DNA of 64,000 nt from Vibrio sp. B1FLJ16 (GCF_905175385.1 NZ_HG992749.1:2356001-2420000); one strand, 5' to 3'; shown: positions 1 to 9,434, counted from the stretch's first letter. Numbers and translations: made by a program. Notes: generated by a model not told the origin, from the letters alone.

Positions 1-1
1 G

Positions 2-1840
2 TACTACCAGCGTGCATTTAACGGTAACCACGTCGAAGCAGAGATTACCCTGGATGATACCGATCTCGAAACCAGTCTTCACTTTAGCTTATCACCCGTT
101 TATGAAAGTACTGAAGTCAGATTCATCATTTTTCATGCCGTCGATACCTCTGAGAAACAAATTCTAGTCCGTTCACTTGAAGAGTCAGAAAGTAAGTTTG
201 CAAAGCTGACACATCTGTTACCTGATGGTTTTTTGCTTACCGAAGGCGATATTATCATCTCAGCCAATCCGGCATCAGCAAGGTTACTGGGGATAAACTC
301 TCCACACGATCTTCTGGGTGAAAAGCTCAGTCGTTTGTTTATTGATGAAAAAACCAAGACTGCATTTCGCTCTCCGGTAAGCGCCCTGATTGCTGAGCAG
401 CCATTTATCTGTTTAACCAGCGCTCAGTGTGGATTGGAGCGTAAAGTTCAGCTACATGCTGACTCAGCCACAATTTTAGGCAACACTTCACAAATAATCC
501 TGATCCAAGACGCAGTCAATACTCCTAAAAACTTGGCATCTGCATTCAATGAAGACGCTCATATTGATTCTCTGACCAAGCTGTACAATCGTTTCGGTTT
601 CACCAAACATCTGGAACAGCTGATCAAAAGCAAGACACCTCTGCTGCTCTTTTATCTTGATATAGATAACTTCAAGAACATCAATGACTCACTCGGCCAT
701 CATATCGGTGACAAAGTGATTCAGGAAGTATCCACCCGTTTAAAACGCTTATTGCCAAGCCAGGCTATCCTTGGTCACTTAGGTGGAGATGAGTTTGGTG
801 TGCTGTTACCTGAGCCTGAAAACGAGAATACGGCCGCTGTCCTTTCCGAGCGCATCATTTCACTCATCAATCAGCCTTTTGATTTGCAACATTTCAGCAA
901 GCGACTTGCTTGCTCAATCGGTAGTGTCCGTTATCCAGAAGATGGCCAAGACGCGCGAATACTGCTGCAAAATGCAGATACAGCGATGTACGAAGCAAAA
1001 GATCGGGGACGCAACCGCCTGGTCACTTTTAACGATCAGATGAATAAGGAAGCGCGCAAACGCTTGTGGCTGGAAATCGAACTGCAAAAAGCGCTGCAGC
1101 AGAATGGCCTGGAAGTATGGTATCAACCCAAAGTGAACGCTCGCGATTTCAGCATCAACGGCGCTGAAGCTCTGGTCCGCTGGAAACATCCGGTTGAAGG
1201 CTACATCAGTCCGGGGGCTTTCATCCCAGTAGCCGAACGCGCAGGATTGATTGAGCACCTCGGGCGAGTGGTCATGCGTGATGTGTTCAACTCCGTAAAG
1301 CGCTGGAAGCAACAAGGTGTTTTACCGGGGCGTGTCGCAATCAACTTATCCCCAGAGCAGTTTGGTAATCCGCAACTTATCGATTTTATGGAAAAACTGC
1401 TGCGTACTACCGACCTCGATCCTAGTTGTATTACCTTCGAGCTCACAGAAAGCGCCGTGATGAGTGACAGTGAACACACATTACAGATGCTTAACGCCAT
1501 CAAGAAACTTGGCTTTGCCCTATCCATTGATGACTTCGGGACAGGTTATTCATCTTTGTCTTATCTCGCTCGCTTCCCTATTGATGAGCTGAAAATAGAC
1601 CGGGCGTTTATTAGTGATATTGACGTATTACCGAAGCAAATTACCGTAATAGAAAACATCATCAACCTGGGTAAGTCCCTGGATCTAACGGTGGTCGCCG
1701 AAGGTGTAGAAACGCACCAGCAAGCCACATTACTTTCCAACCTGCAATGCAATTCGATTCAAGGGTTCCATTTTCACCGTCCTCAGCCTAAACATGAAAT
1801 CGAAGAACTCTTTATGCAAAACCGCCGCCATAAGACCTAA
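2..1840 (+). CDS. PAS-GGDEF-EAL cyclic-di-GMP protein, 5' end missing (RocS-like)
   Basis: The frame is open from base 2, so the gene begins upstream of the window; 612 codons are visible. An N-terminal PAS-like region (about codons 1-170) precedes a GGDEF domain with an intact GGDEF motif (bases 782-796) and an EAL domain starting at the EAL triplet near 1166. Key EAL residues are all present: EALVRW, the Asn of INLSPEQF, the Glu of FELTES, the Asp pair of DDFGTGYSS, the Lys of ELKID, AEGVE and the IQGF loop. This predicts a competent phosphodiesterase, possibly bifunctional, hydrolysing c-di-GMP. Position next to ubiUV matches V. cholerae RocS (VC0653); orthology is inferred from synteny, not proven. 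A TTG at 233 is not the true start because coding continues upstream of it. Confidence 0.93.
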   Translation, partial: YYQRAFNGNHVEAEITLDDTDLETSLHFSLSPVYESTEVRFIIFHAVDTSEKQILVRSLEESESKFAKLTHLLPDGFLLTEGDIIISANPASARLLGINSPHDLLGEKLSRLFIDEKTKTAFRSPVSALIAEQPFICLTSAQCGLERKVQLHADSATILGNTSQIILIQDAVNTPKNLASAFNEDAHIDSLTKLYNRFGFTKHLEQLIKSKTPLLLFYLDIDNFKNINDSLGHHIGDKVIQEVSTRLKRLLPSQAILGHLGGDEFGVLLPEPENENTAAVLSERIISLINQPFDLQHFSKRLACSIGSVRYPEDGQDARILLQNADTAMYEAKDRGRNRLVTFNDQMNKEARKRLWLEIELQKALQQNGLEVWYQPKVNARDFSINGAEALVRWKHPVEGYISPGAFIPVAERAGLIEHLGRVVMRDVFNSVKRWKQQGVLPGRVAINLSPEQFGNPQLIDFMEKLLRTTDLDPSCITFELTESAVMSDSEHTLQMLNAIKKLGFALSIDDFGTGYSSLSYLARFPIDELKIDRAFISDIDVLPKQITVIENIINLGKSLDLTVVAEGVETHQQATLLSNLQCNSIQGFHFHRPQPKHEIEELFMQNRRHKT

Positions 1841-1858
1841 CCCCTTACTCACAAGGGG
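1841..1858 (+). terminator. Stem-loop directly after the GGDEF-EAL gene
   Basis: CCCCTT (1841-1846), a 6-nt loop and AAGGGG (1853-1858) form a 6-bp hairpin starting immediately after the stop codon. The T-tract is poor (TAAATGAGG follows), so it may be an mRNA 3'-end stabiliser rather than an efficient intrinsic terminator. Confidence 0.45.
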
Positions 1859-1961
1859 TAAATGAGGAGTTTATTGAGCTAAACCTAACTTAGGTCAATT
1901 TCGCTATTCATAATTCTTCATAAAATGCAGACACCTTTTGATTCTCTACGATTATGAGCAT

Positions 1962-2975
1962 ATGGAACTCTTGTGTCCTGCGGGTAACCTGCCTGCACTT
2001 AAAACCGCTATCGATTGCGGAGCAGATGCCGTGTATATCGGCTTCAAAGACGATACAAACGCTCGTCACTTTGCCGGCTTAAACTTTCACGGCAAGAAAC
2101 TCGAAAAAGCGGTGCAGTACGTTCATGACCGCAACAAAAAGATCCACATCGCACTCAATACCTTTGCTCACCCAAATGGCTTTGAACGCTGGACAAATGC
2201 AGTCGATAACGCGGCAGCATTAGGTGTTGATGCTCTGATCGTTGCTGACATCGCAGTGCTTGAATACGCTGCTCGAAAATATCCGGAGTTAGAACTACAT
2301 CTATCGGTACAGGCATCGGCAACTAACGTTGCAGCTATCAATTTTTACAAGCAGAACTTCAACGTTAAACGAGTGGTACTGCCACGTGTGCTTTCCATTC
2401 ATCAAGTAAAACAGTTATCGCGTAACATCACCAGTGACGTAGAGCTGGAAGTTTTTGCTTTCGGTAGTCTGTGTATTATGTCTGAAGGCCGTTGTTACTT
2501 ATCATCTTATATGACAGGTGAGTCACCAAACACGGTAGGCGCTTGCTCACCGGCAAAATACGTCCGCTGGCAGGAAACCGAACAAGGCTTAGAGTCCAGA
2601 CTCAATGACATTTTGATTGATCGATACTGCGCAGGTGAAAACGCGGGCTACCCGACTTTATGTAAAGGCCGATTTGAGGCCGACATTGAAGGCGAGAAAA
2701 AACGCTACCACGCACTGGAAGAGCCGACCAGCCTGAACACCCTTTCCATGCTTCCGGAGCTGTTTGCCGCAAATGTTGCATCTGTAAAAATTGAGGGGCG
2801 TCAGCGTAGCCCTGCTTATGTAGAGCAAGTAACTCGCACGTGGCGAGCGGCGATTGACCGCTACCAGGCGAACCCTGAAGCTTACCAGGTAGAAGCGGCC
2901 TGGGATGCTGCACTGGCAAATGTATCAGAAGGCACACAAACCACACTCGGTGCTTATCACCGTCAGTGGCAATAG
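1962..2975 (+). CDS. ubiU: UbiU, O2-independent ubiquinone hydroxylation protein (U32 family)
   Basis: 337 aa. Together with UbiV it hydroxylates the ubiquinone ring without oxygen, allowing quinone synthesis in anaerobiosis. The start is the ATG at 1962 giving MELLCPAGNLPALK, the family N-terminus; an in-frame TTG at 1938 would add eight unconserved residues. Four cysteines expected to bind a [4Fe-4S] cluster are visible at residues 171, 178, 195 and 234, each exactly two residues later than in the E. coli protein (169, 176, 193, 232). The stop codon at 2973-2975 lies 8 bases before the ubiV start, so the two form an operon. Old annotations call this family collagenase-like peptidase U32; no peptidase role is implied. 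Confidence 0.95.
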   Translation: MELLCPAGNLPALKTAIDCGADAVYIGFKDDTNARHFAGLNFHGKKLEKAVQYVHDRNKKIHIALNTFAHPNGFERWTNAVDNAAALGVDALIVADIAVLEYAARKYPELELHLSVQASATNVAAINFYKQNFNVKRVVLPRVLSIHQVKQLSRNITSDVELEVFAFGSLCIMSEGRCYLSSYMTGESPNTVGACSPAKYVRWQETEQGLESRLNDILIDRYCAGENAGYPTLCKGRFEADIEGEKKRYHALEEPTSLNTLSMLPELFAANVASVKIEGRQRSPAYVEQVTRTWRAAIDRYQANPEAYQVEAAWDAALANVSEGTQTTLGAYHRQWQ

Positions 2976-2983
2976 AGGTTAAA

Positions 2984-3874
2984 ATGGATAAATCAATGAA
3001 ATACGCCCTTGGTCCATTGCTGTACTTCTGGCCAAAACAAGACGTTGAAGCATTCTACCAACAAGCAAAAGAAAGTACGGCAGACATTATCTATTTAGGC
3101 GAAACAGTCTGCTCCAAACGCAGAGAAATGAAACCCGCCCATTGGTTTGATATTGCTAAAGATCTCTCCTCTACCGGCAAACAAGTAGTGCTTTCAACCA
3201 TGGCACTGCTAGAAGCACCAAGTGAAGTCAACATCATGAAGAAGTACATCGACAATGGTGACTTTGCTATCGAGGCAAATGACGTTTCAGCCATCCAGCT
3301 TGCATCAGAGCATAAGGTGCCATTTGTCGTCGGTCCTGCTATCAACACTTACAATGCGCACACTCTAAATCTGTTTCTCAAACAAGGTATGACCCGCTGG
3401 TGTATGCCGGTAGAGCTTTCGCGTGAATGGTTAAGTGACACATTAACCCAATGTGAGAGTCTTGGTATTCGCAACAAGTTTGAAGTCGAAGTGTTCAGCC
3501 ATGGTTACTTGCCTCTGGCTTACTCTGCACGCTGCTTTACGGCTCGCGCGGAGAACCGTGCGAAAGACGATTGTGAAACCTGCTGTATTAAATACCCAAC
3601 CGGCATCCAGGTAAGCAGCCAGGAGGGACAGGAAGTCTTTAATCTAAATGGTATCCAGACGCAGTCTGGCTATTGTTATAACCTAATCAATGACCTGCCA
3701 AGTATGCAAGGGTTGGTTGATGTTGTGCGCCTGAGTCCACTCGGTATCAGTACTTTCTCTGAACTGGAACAGTTTCGCGCTAATGAAAACGGCGAGCAGC
3801 CTCGGGCACTCAAAGGCCGTCAATGTAATGGCTACTGGCACCAGCTTGCAGGGTTAGAAGTAAAAAATATTTAA
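2984..3874 (+). CDS. ubiV: UbiV, partner of UbiU in O2-independent ubiquinone synthesis
   Basis: 296 aa from the ATG at 2984, chosen because GAGG at 2975-2978 is well spaced; the ATG at 2996 (MKYALGP) would match the E. coli N-terminus and is the alternative. Residues typical of the family are visible: LGETVCSKRR, the SARCFTAR segment and the DDCETCCIKYP segment, which provide the four Fe-S cysteines. UbiU and UbiV act as a heterodimer, so the tight spacing fits co-translation. The gene is followed by a terminator shared with the convergent MATE gene. Confidence 0.94.
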   Translation: MDKSMKYALGPLLYFWPKQDVEAFYQQAKESTADIIYLGETVCSKRREMKPAHWFDIAKDLSSTGKQVVLSTMALLEAPSEVNIMKKYIDNGDFAIEANDVSAIQLASEHKVPFVVGPAINTYNAHTLNLFLKQGMTRWCMPVELSREWLSDTLTQCESLGIRNKFEVEVFSHGYLPLAYSARCFTARAENRAKDDCETCCIKYPTGIQVSSQEGQEVFNLNGIQTQSGYCYNLINDLPSMQGLVDVVRLSPLGISTFSELEQFRANENGEQPRALKGRQCNGYWHQLAGLEVKNI

Positions 3875-3881
3875 GTCATTA

Positions 3882-3907
3882 AAAGCGAGGTTAAACCCTC
3901 GCTTTTT
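3882..3907. terminator. Intrinsic terminator between ubiV and the convergent MATE gene
   Basis: GCGAGG and CCTCGC arms around a short TTAAAC loop, followed by TTTTTGC on the plus strand and preceded by an A-rich tract, so it can serve both converging transcripts. Confidence 0.8.
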
Positions 3908-3918
3908 GCTTTATATAA

Positions 3919-5268
3919 TTACGAAGAAGCTCTCACACTGGTCTCAGGTGAACTCTCATTCAGCAGCTTTTTAACATCACGCCATAGCATACTCATCACC
4001 ACGACGCTCAACGCAATATTCGACAATGGGAACGCAATCCAGATACCAGACACACCGAATATTTTAGGCAGAATGAACAAAAATGGCAGTTGAACCACCA
4101 TATTACCGATCGTGATAAACATCGCCTTACTGCCTTTATTCAGTGACTGATAATAAGCGGCAGAAACCATTAAGAACCCATCCAGGAACAGGGCAAACAT
4201 GTGTAGCCGGATGCCTACCACAGCACTCTCAATCAATTGCTGATCTGTACTGTTAAACACTGACACCAGTTCGTAAGAAAAAATATTCATCAAGGCGACA
4301 AAAGCGATGCCCCCAAACACCGAGGTCCCCATCGCGATTTTAAGTAACTTTCGGATGTTCTCCGCATTGCCTGCGCCATGATTATAACTCACCAGAGGCT
4401 GCATGCCGTTGGCAATGCCTTCGGCTATCAAGAAGTAAACCGTTACGATATAACCCAGAATTGCATATGCGCCGATTAAGAGTGCACTTCCGTATTGGGC
4501 AAACAGCGAGTTGTGCAATGCAACCATGCAGGAGCCGTACGCGTACATAAAAAAGCTTGAGCCACCAATCACGACAATCTTAGGTAAGATATCTAGCTGT
4601 ACCTTCAGATCACCAATACGCAAGCGTAGCTTAGCTTTAGCACTGAAGAAGTAACCAATACCGAGTACGGTGACGACCATTTGAGCTAATGCAGTAGCAA
4701 TCGCTGCTCCTGTCAGTTCCCAATCCAGCCAGGCAATGAAAATGTAATCAAGTAGTATGTTTGTGGCAGCGCCAATCACCATAAGCATCGTGGCTATATT
4801 TGGGCTGTCATCGTTGCGCAGCAAGAATGGAGTAGCAATCGAACCGAGCGTGAAAATACATGAAGCAATCAATATATGCAGATACTGAAGAGACAACTCA
4901 TACACGCGGCCCTGCGCACCCTGCCAGCGAATAAAGTCATCCGAAAAGTTGAACAGAACCAAAGCAACCACTGGCATCAATGCAACTAACAGAAGTAACC
5001 CAGTCGTTAATACCCGCTTTGCTCCTTCTTGGTCCTGCTTCCCCCGTTTGATTGAAACAAGCGCGCCAGTCCCGACTCCAACCATCATTCCAATACCAAG
5101 TATCGTACCGATAACAGGCCATGCGACATTGATGCCCGCTAACCCATCTGCACCGACATAGCGACCAACAAAAATACCATCTATCACTTGATATAAACCG
5201 TTCACCAACATGGCAGCAACGGTTGGAATCGTGTATTTCCAGAACTGTTTATAAATAGAGCTTTGCAT
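3919..5268 (-). CDS. MATE-family multidrug exporter
   Basis: 449 aa from the ATG at 5268, preceded by GGTGG; an upstream TTG at 5280 is less likely. The protein is almost entirely hydrophobic with about 12 predicted membrane spans in two MatE halves. Segments such as IDGIFVGRYVG in TM1-2 and GMQPLVSYNHGAGN in the second half resemble MepA/DinF-type MATE proteins, which use Na+ or H+ gradients to extrude cationic drugs. Substrate cannot be read from the sequence. It sits alone between ubiUV and nlpI, transcribed convergently to ubiUV, with a perfect dyad just upstream of its start. Confidence 0.85.
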   Translation of the reverse strand: MQSSIYKQFWKYTIPTVAAMLVNGLYQVIDGIFVGRYVGADGLAGINVAWPVIGTILGIGMMVGVGTGALVSIKRGKQDQEGAKRVLTTGLLLLVALMPVVALVLFNFSDDFIRWQGAQGRVYELSLQYLHILIASCIFTLGSIATPFLLRNDDSPNIATMLMVIGAATNILLDYIFIAWLDWELTGAAIATALAQMVVTVLGIGYFFSAKAKLRLRIGDLKVQLDILPKIVVIGGSSFFMYAYGSCMVALHNSLFAQYGSALLIGAYAILGYIVTVYFLIAEGIANGMQPLVSYNHGAGNAENIRKLLKIAMGTSVFGGIAFVALMNIFSYELVSVFNSTDQQLIESAVVGIRLHMFALFLDGFLMVSAAYYQSLNKGSKAMFITIGNMVVQLPFLFILPKIFGVSGIWIAFPLSNIALSVVVMSMLWRDVKKLLNESSPETSVRASS

Positions 5269-5282
5269 AACTACCACCAAGT

Positions 5283-5297
5283 GTTAGCAAAGCTAAC
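5283..5297. promoter_or_regulatory. Perfect 6-3-6 dyad upstream of the MATE gene
   Basis: GTTAGC-AAA-GCTAAC is a perfect inverted repeat ending 15 bases upstream of the MATE start codon. It could be a repressor operator or a small 5'UTR hairpin. No regulator gene is adjacent. Confidence 0.35.
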
Positions 5298-5367
5298 TAC
5301 TTAACGTTACAGACATGACTGCAGGAACTATCAGAGAAAAGGGGGCGCTGAATAGTCCTTTGCCATC

Positions 5368-5390
5368 AAAAAAACCGCTCAGTGAGCGGC
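5368..5390 (-). terminator. Intrinsic terminator of nlpI
   Basis: CCGCTCA (5375-5381) and TGAGCGG (5383-5389) form a 7-bp stem with a minimal loop; the A-run at 5368-5374 gives a T-tract for minus-strand transcription. Confidence 0.8.
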
Positions 5391-5412
5391 TTTAGGTTAG
5401 GGTCAACAGATC

Positions 5413-6330
5413 CTAATTACCCTGTTGTTGCTCGACTTTCTGCTTTGCCAGCTTATCTTGTTGAAGCTGCTTATAAATCTCAGCTAACTCAAGAAACGAG
5501 TACCGATGTTCCACATAATCATAGACGTTGAATGAAATAGCTAACTTGTACAGCGATATTGCACTTGCCACGTCACCTTCAATCTGATGACGTTTAGCCA
5601 AGTAAAAGTAAGTCTCAGTAAGGCGCTCGGCAAGGCGGTAGTTCTCTCTTGTACCATCCATGATCACTTTCAGAGCTTGCTCGTCTGAAACGTCACGCAG
5701 CATAATCGCGACCAAAACCCAGCCCCACTCCTCACTGCGATCACGTTGATAGTGTTTCTTAAGGTTTTCTTCCGCTTGAGCAGGGTCCTGTGCTGCTTCA
5801 ATAATATACAACCACAATGCGCGGAACGGATCGCTTGGCATCTCCTGATAGTGTTTGGTCATGTCTTCAAGCGCAAGATCAATACGGCCACCATAATACA
5901 GCGCAATAGCGCGGTTTCGCTCGGCGTAAGTATTATCAGGGGCAAGTTCTAATGTAGAATCGAAAGCTTCATAAGCTGCATCAAACTCTCCAACCTGAGT
6001 AAAATAAACACCCATTAGATTAAAGATATCCGGTTGAGCCGGATTCAACTGTAAAGATTGATTGAAGTCCAAACGAGCGAGGTCACGCAGACCTACACTG
6101 TCATAGAAATTGCCGCGCTCATAGTGCATTTTTGCGCGAACTTCATCACTCAGATCAGGACGTTGTAAAAGCTGTGATAAACGCGCAATTTGAACTTCTT
6201 GCTGAACGCTTGGCTGCAAAGGCACGGCCATAGGTGGATATACCCACTGCTGGGCCGATTGCTGAGAAGTATTTACGCAACCGGTCAGCGCGATAGCAAG
6301 ACATAAACTTGCGGTTTGAAACCATTTCAC
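5413..6330 (-). CDS. nlpI: NlpI, outer-membrane lipoprotein with TPR repeats
   Basis: 305 aa from a GTG at 6330, which has AGGAG nine bases upstream and gives a proper lipoprotein signal (VKWFQTASLCLAIALTGC, lipobox LTGC). The open frame continues to 6444 but that extension would bury the signal peptide. TPR-like helical pairs follow, for example LFNLMGVYFTQ-type segments and ALYYGGRIDLALEDM. NlpI is an adaptor that scaffolds peptidoglycan hydrolases and the protease Prc at the outer membrane. Location directly after pnp matches enterobacteria and other vibrios. A pnp terminator separates the two genes, so nlpI probably has its own promoter. Confidence 0.92.
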   Translation of the reverse strand: MKWFQTASLCLAIALTGCVNTSQQSAQQWVYPPMAVPLQPSVQQEVQIARLSQLLQRPDLSDEVRAKMHYERGNFYDSVGLRDLARLDFNQSLQLNPAQPDIFNLMGVYFTQVGEFDAAYEAFDSTLELAPDNTYAERNRAIALYYGGRIDLALEDMTKHYQEMPSDPFRALWLYIIEAAQDPAQAEENLKKHYQRDRSEEWGWVLVAIMLRDVSDEQALKVIMDGTRENYRLAERLTETYFYLAKRHQIEGDVASAISLYKLAISFNVYDYVEHRYSFLELAEIYKQLQQDKLAKQKVEQQQGN

Positions 6331-6442
6331 TAATTGGTACTCCTGTTTGGACCGCTCCGGGTCAGTTTCTCTTATTGCCTTACCTTTAAATGCAATAGTA
6401 GGATAATTTGCCTTCCCTGAGTGCAAACTCCGCGAAACAGAC

Positions 6443-6470
6443 AAAAAAAAGGGAGCAAAAATGCTCCCCT
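6443..6470 (-). terminator. Intrinsic terminator of pnp
   Basis: GGGAGCA / TGCTCCC arms (6451-6468) with an eight-A run at 6443-6450 that becomes the T-tract on the minus strand. It lies downstream of the pnp stop and upstream of the nlpI GTG. Confidence 0.85.
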
Positions 6471-6526
6471 TTATAGCATGCTTTCAGGCTTTTAAGCTAA
6501 TAAAAGACCGAAAGACAAACGTTAGA

Positions 6527-8662
6527 TTACTCGTCTTTAGCTGCAGGTGCTTCAGTTGCTGCATCTTCAGCTGGCTTCTCTACCGCTTCTTTCATGCTTA
6601 GACGTACACGGCCCTGACGATCAATTTCAAGTACTTTAACTTGAACTTCCTGACCTTCAGTTAGGTAGTCAGATACTTTCTCAACGCGTTTTTCAGCGAT
6701 TTGAGAGATGTGTACCAGACCATCTTTACCAGGAAGTATGGTAACGAATGCGCCAAAGTCAGCAAGACGTGCAACTTTACCTGTGTAGATACGACCTACT
6801 TCAACTTCAGCAGTGATCTCTTCGATACGGCGGATAGCTTCTTTCGCAGCAGCACCTTCAGTTGCAGCAATCTTAATAGTACCGTCGTCTTCGATTTCGA
6901 TAGTTGTACCCGTCTCTTCAGTTAGAGCACGGATAACAGCACCACCTTTACCGATAACGTCTTTGATCTTCTCTGCGCTGATCTTCATTGTATGGATACG
7001 CGGAGCGAACTCAGAGATATCATCACGAGCACCAGCAAGCGCTTCATCCATTACAGACAGGATGTGCTTACGTGCGCCTTGTGCTTGGTTAAGCGCAATT
7101 TGCATGATCTCTTTAGTGATACCTTCGATCTTGATGTCCATTTGAAGTGCAGTAACACCAGTGTTAGTACCTGCTACTTTAAAGTCCATGTCACCCAGGT
7201 GGTCTTCGTCACCAAGGATGTCTGAAAGAACAACGAAATCATCGCCTTCTTTCACAAGACCCATTGCGATACCCGCAACAGAAGACTTGATTGGCACACC
7301 AGCGTCCATAAGAGCCAGAGATGTACCACATACAGAAGCCATTGATGATGAACCGTTAGATTCTGTGATTTCTGATACAACACGTACAGTGTACGGGAAC
7401 TCATCTACTGATGGCATTACTGCAGCAATACCACGCTTCGCCAGTTTACCGTGACCAATTTCACGACGCTTAGGAGAACCTACAAAACCAGTTTCGCCTA
7501 CACAGTATGGAGGGAAGTTGTAGTGTAGTAGGAAGTGGTCTTTACGCTCGCCCGTTAGCTCATCAATGATTTGAGCATCACGTTGAGTACCTAGAGTAGC
7601 TGTCACTAGAGCCTGAGTTTCACCACGAGTGAATAGCGCAGAACCGTGAGTACGTGGAAGAACGCCAGTACGTACGTCAAGCGCACGAACCATGTCTTTC
7701 TCACGACCGTCGATACGTGGGTTACCCGCGATGATGCTACGACGTACTACTGTCTTCTCTAGATCGTGGAAGATAGTGTGGATTTCTTTCGTATCAGCTT
7801 CAGGATCTTGAGCAAGTAACGCTTCGTTTACTTCTGCTGCAATCGCATGGATACGGTCGTAACGAGCCATCTTCTCAGTGATTTGGTAAGCCTCAACAAG
7901 CTTAGCTTCTGCTAGATCTGCAATCTTAGTCTTAAGCGCAGTGTTCTCTTCAGGAGCAACCCAATCCCAAGCTGGAGTAGCAACTTCAGCTTTGAACTCG
8001 TTGATTGCATTGATTACAACTTGTTGTTGATCGTGACCGAACACAACTGCTGCCAGCATTTCTTCTTCAGTCAGGTTGTCAGCTTCTGATTCAACCATTA
8101 GTACCGCAGACTCTGTACCCGCAACAACAAGATCTAGACGTGAAGTGTTTAGCTCAGTTTGGCTAGGGTTAAGAACTAGCTGACCGTCAATGTGGCCAAC
8201 ACGTGCTGCACCGATAGGACCATTGAATGGAATACCAGAGATAGCAAGCGCTGCAGAAGTACCAATCATGGTTGGGATATCTGGCTGAACGTCTGGGTTT
8301 ACAGATACAACTGTTGCGATAACTTGCACTTCGTTTTTGAATGCATCTGGGAACAGTGGACGGATTGGGCGGTCGATTAGACGAGCTGTCAGTGTTTCGC
8401 CTTCAGATGGACGTCCTTCACGCTTGAAGAAGCCACCTGGGATCTTACCTGCAGCGTAAGTACGCTCTTGGTAGTTTACCGTTAGTGGGAAGAAATCCTG
8501 ACCCGCTACTGCTTCTTTCTTACCAACAACTGAAACGAATACTGCTGTATCGTCCATTGTTACCATTACTGCTGCTGTAGCTTGACGTGCGATAACGCCA
8601 GTTTCTAGAGTAACCGTGTGGTTACCGTACTGGAACGTTTTAACAACTGGTTTTTCGAACAT
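6527..8662 (-). CDS. pnp: Polynucleotide phosphorylase (PNPase)
   Basis: 711 aa, the usual length. PNPase degrades RNA 3' to 5' phosphorolytically as a homotrimer and joins the degradosome through RNase E. Visible order: two RNase PH-like halves (the second with the [16 protein letters not shown] and [15 protein letters not shown] segments around residues 390-440), a KH domain with the GKGG loop in [10 protein letters not shown], and a C-terminal S1 domain beginning [18 protein letters not shown]. The tail is acidic and Ala-rich. The start ATG has AAGGAA upstream. The leader contains an RNase III-type long hairpin, consistent with autoregulation known from E. coli. Confidence 0.98.
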   Translation of the reverse strand: MFEKPVVKTFQYGNHTVTLETGVIARQATAAVMVTMDDTAVFVSVVGKKEAVAGQDFFPLTVNYQERTYAAGKIPGGFFKREGRPSEGETLTARLIDRPIRPLFPDAFKNEVQVIATVVSVNPDVQPDIPTMIGTSAALAISGIPFNGPIGAARVGHIDGQLVLNPSQTELNTSRLDLVVAGTESAVLMVESEADNLTEEEMLAAVVFGHDQQQVVINAINEFKAEVATPAWDWVAPEENTALKTKIADLAEAKLVEAYQITEKMARYDRIHAIAAEVNEALLAQDPEADTKEIHTIFHDLEKTVVRRSIIAGNPRIDGREKDMVRALDVRTGVLPRTHGSALFTRGETQALVTATLGTQRDAQIIDELTGERKDHFLLHYNFPPYCVGETGFVGSPKRREIGHGKLAKRGIAAVMPSVDEFPYTVRVVSEITESNGSSSMASVCGTSLALMDAGVPIKSSVAGIAMGLVKEGDDFVVLSDILGDEDHLGDMDFKVAGTNTGVTALQMDIKIEGITKEIMQIALNQAQGARKHILSVMDEALAGARDDISEFAPRIHTMKISAEKIKDVIGKGGAVIRALTEETGTTIEIEDDGTIKIAATEGAAAKEAIRRIEEITAEVEVGRIYTGKVARLADFGAFVTILPGKDGLVHISQIAEKRVEKVSDYLTEGQEVQVKVLEIDRQGRVRLSMKEAVEKPAEDAATEAPAAKDE

Positions 8663-8736
8663 TGTTATTCCTTGTTTCTAAGCGCACTGATATACAGCCG
8701 CTCAGGTGTGTTAATAAACACTCAAGGCATTACGAA

Positions 8737-8797
8737 TCGCGACTAGTGAAAAGAAACTCTCTTAAATTTCTTTTTAATAGCCGCGACCTTTTGGTCG
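8737..8797 (-). promoter_or_regulatory. pnp leader: long RNase III-type stem-loop plus second hairpin
   Basis: Segments 8737-8756 and 8767-8786 are complementary over 20 positions with one G-U and two mismatches around a 10-nt loop. A second hairpin, CGACC-TTTT-GGTCG (8784-8797), overlaps its base. In E. coli the pnp leader is cut by RNase III in such a stem and PNPase then degrades the duplex to repress itself; the same logic is inferred here. Confidence 0.7.
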
Positions 8798-8902
8798 ACG
8801 AGGTTGACTGTAATGCTATGAGTTTAATAAAAATCTAATATACCCAACTGAACAGCGACTAATCACTTATCCAGAACAGTATCAAAAGATTAAGCCGCCA
8901 GT

Positions 8903-8908
8903 ATTATA
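8903..8908 (-). promoter_or_regulatory. Candidate -10 of an internal pnp promoter
   Basis: The minus strand reads TATAAT here, between the rpsO terminator and the RNase III hairpin. No good -35 box is spaced correctly, so activity is uncertain. The rest of the 350-bp rpsO-pnp gap holds only the rpsO terminator and the pnp leader structure. Confidence 0.45.
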
Positions 8909-8963
8909 ACGGCTTAAGGATGATTTGGCTAAGCTATGCAGTCAAAAATAAATAAGGGGCAAC

Positions 8964-8992
8964 AAAAAAGGGGCTAAAAGCCCCTTTTTTGA
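8964..8992 (-). terminator. Intrinsic terminator of rpsO
   Basis: GGGGCT / AGCCCC arms flanked on both sides by A6 and T6 runs, giving a symmetric strong terminator about 25 bases past the rpsO stop. Confidence 0.85.
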
Positions 8993-9014
8993 CAAACTGC
9001 TATGCAGTCGCTGA

Positions 9015-9284
9015 TTAGCGACGTAGGCCTAGACGCTTGATTAGGTCTTGGTAGCGAGCTAGATCTTTACCTTTTAGGTAATCTAGAAGCTTACGACGAC
9101 GAGAAACCATACGTAGAAGACCACGACGGCTGTGGTGATCGCCTTTGTGAGCTTTGAAGTGACCTTGTAGGTGGTTGATAGAAGCTGTAAGTAGAGCTAC
9201 TTGAACTTCTGGTGAACCAGTGTCGCCTTCGCCTTGTGCGTATTCTGCAACGATTGCTGCTTTAGTTTCTGCATTCAGAGACAT
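9015..9284 (-). CDS. rpsO: 30S ribosomal protein S15
   Basis: 89 aa, the standard length. S15 binds the central domain of 16S rRNA early in 30S assembly. The sequence shows the signature region [12 protein letters not shown] and the basic RRRKLLDYL segment. Start has AGGAGAGA upstream. It lies between truB and pnp as in other gammaproteobacteria and has its own promoter at 9358-9386. Confidence 0.99.
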   Translation of the reverse strand: MSLNAETKAAIVAEYAQGEGDTGSPEVQVALLTASINHLQGHFKAHKGDHHSRRGLLRMVSRRRKLLDYLKGKDLARYQDLIKRLGLRR

Positions 9285-9357
9285 AATTCTCTCCTAATAA
9301 GAGTAAGTTTATAGTTGTAGCAGCCAATCTCTGATTCAGCCGCTACGCGAAGCGCGG

Positions 9358-9386
9358 ATTATAAGGAAGTTTCCTCATCCACGCAA
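9358..9386 (-). promoter_or_regulatory. rpsO promoter with GC-rich discriminator
   Basis: On the minus strand TTGCGT (9386-9381), a 17-bp spacer and TATAAT (9363-9358) form a strong sigma70 promoter. The bases after the -10 are CCGCGC, a GC-rich discriminator of the kind seen at stringently controlled ribosomal promoters (inference). Confidence 0.75.
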
Positions 9387-9390
9387 TATA

Positions 9391-9418
9391 AAAATACCGA
9401 CCTAATGGTCGGTATTTT
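9391..9418 (-). terminator. Intrinsic terminator of truB
   Basis: ATACCGACC-TAAT-GGTCGGTAT with flanking A and T runs. It lies just upstream of the rpsO promoter, insulating rpsO from the nusA operon. Confidence 0.8.
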
Positions 9419-9434
9419 CAATATTGATACGAAG

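Noticed and set aside
6331-6444. N-terminal extension of NlpI
   Set aside because: The frame is open, but starting upstream would bury the lipoprotein signal; the GTG at 6330 has a good ribosome site.
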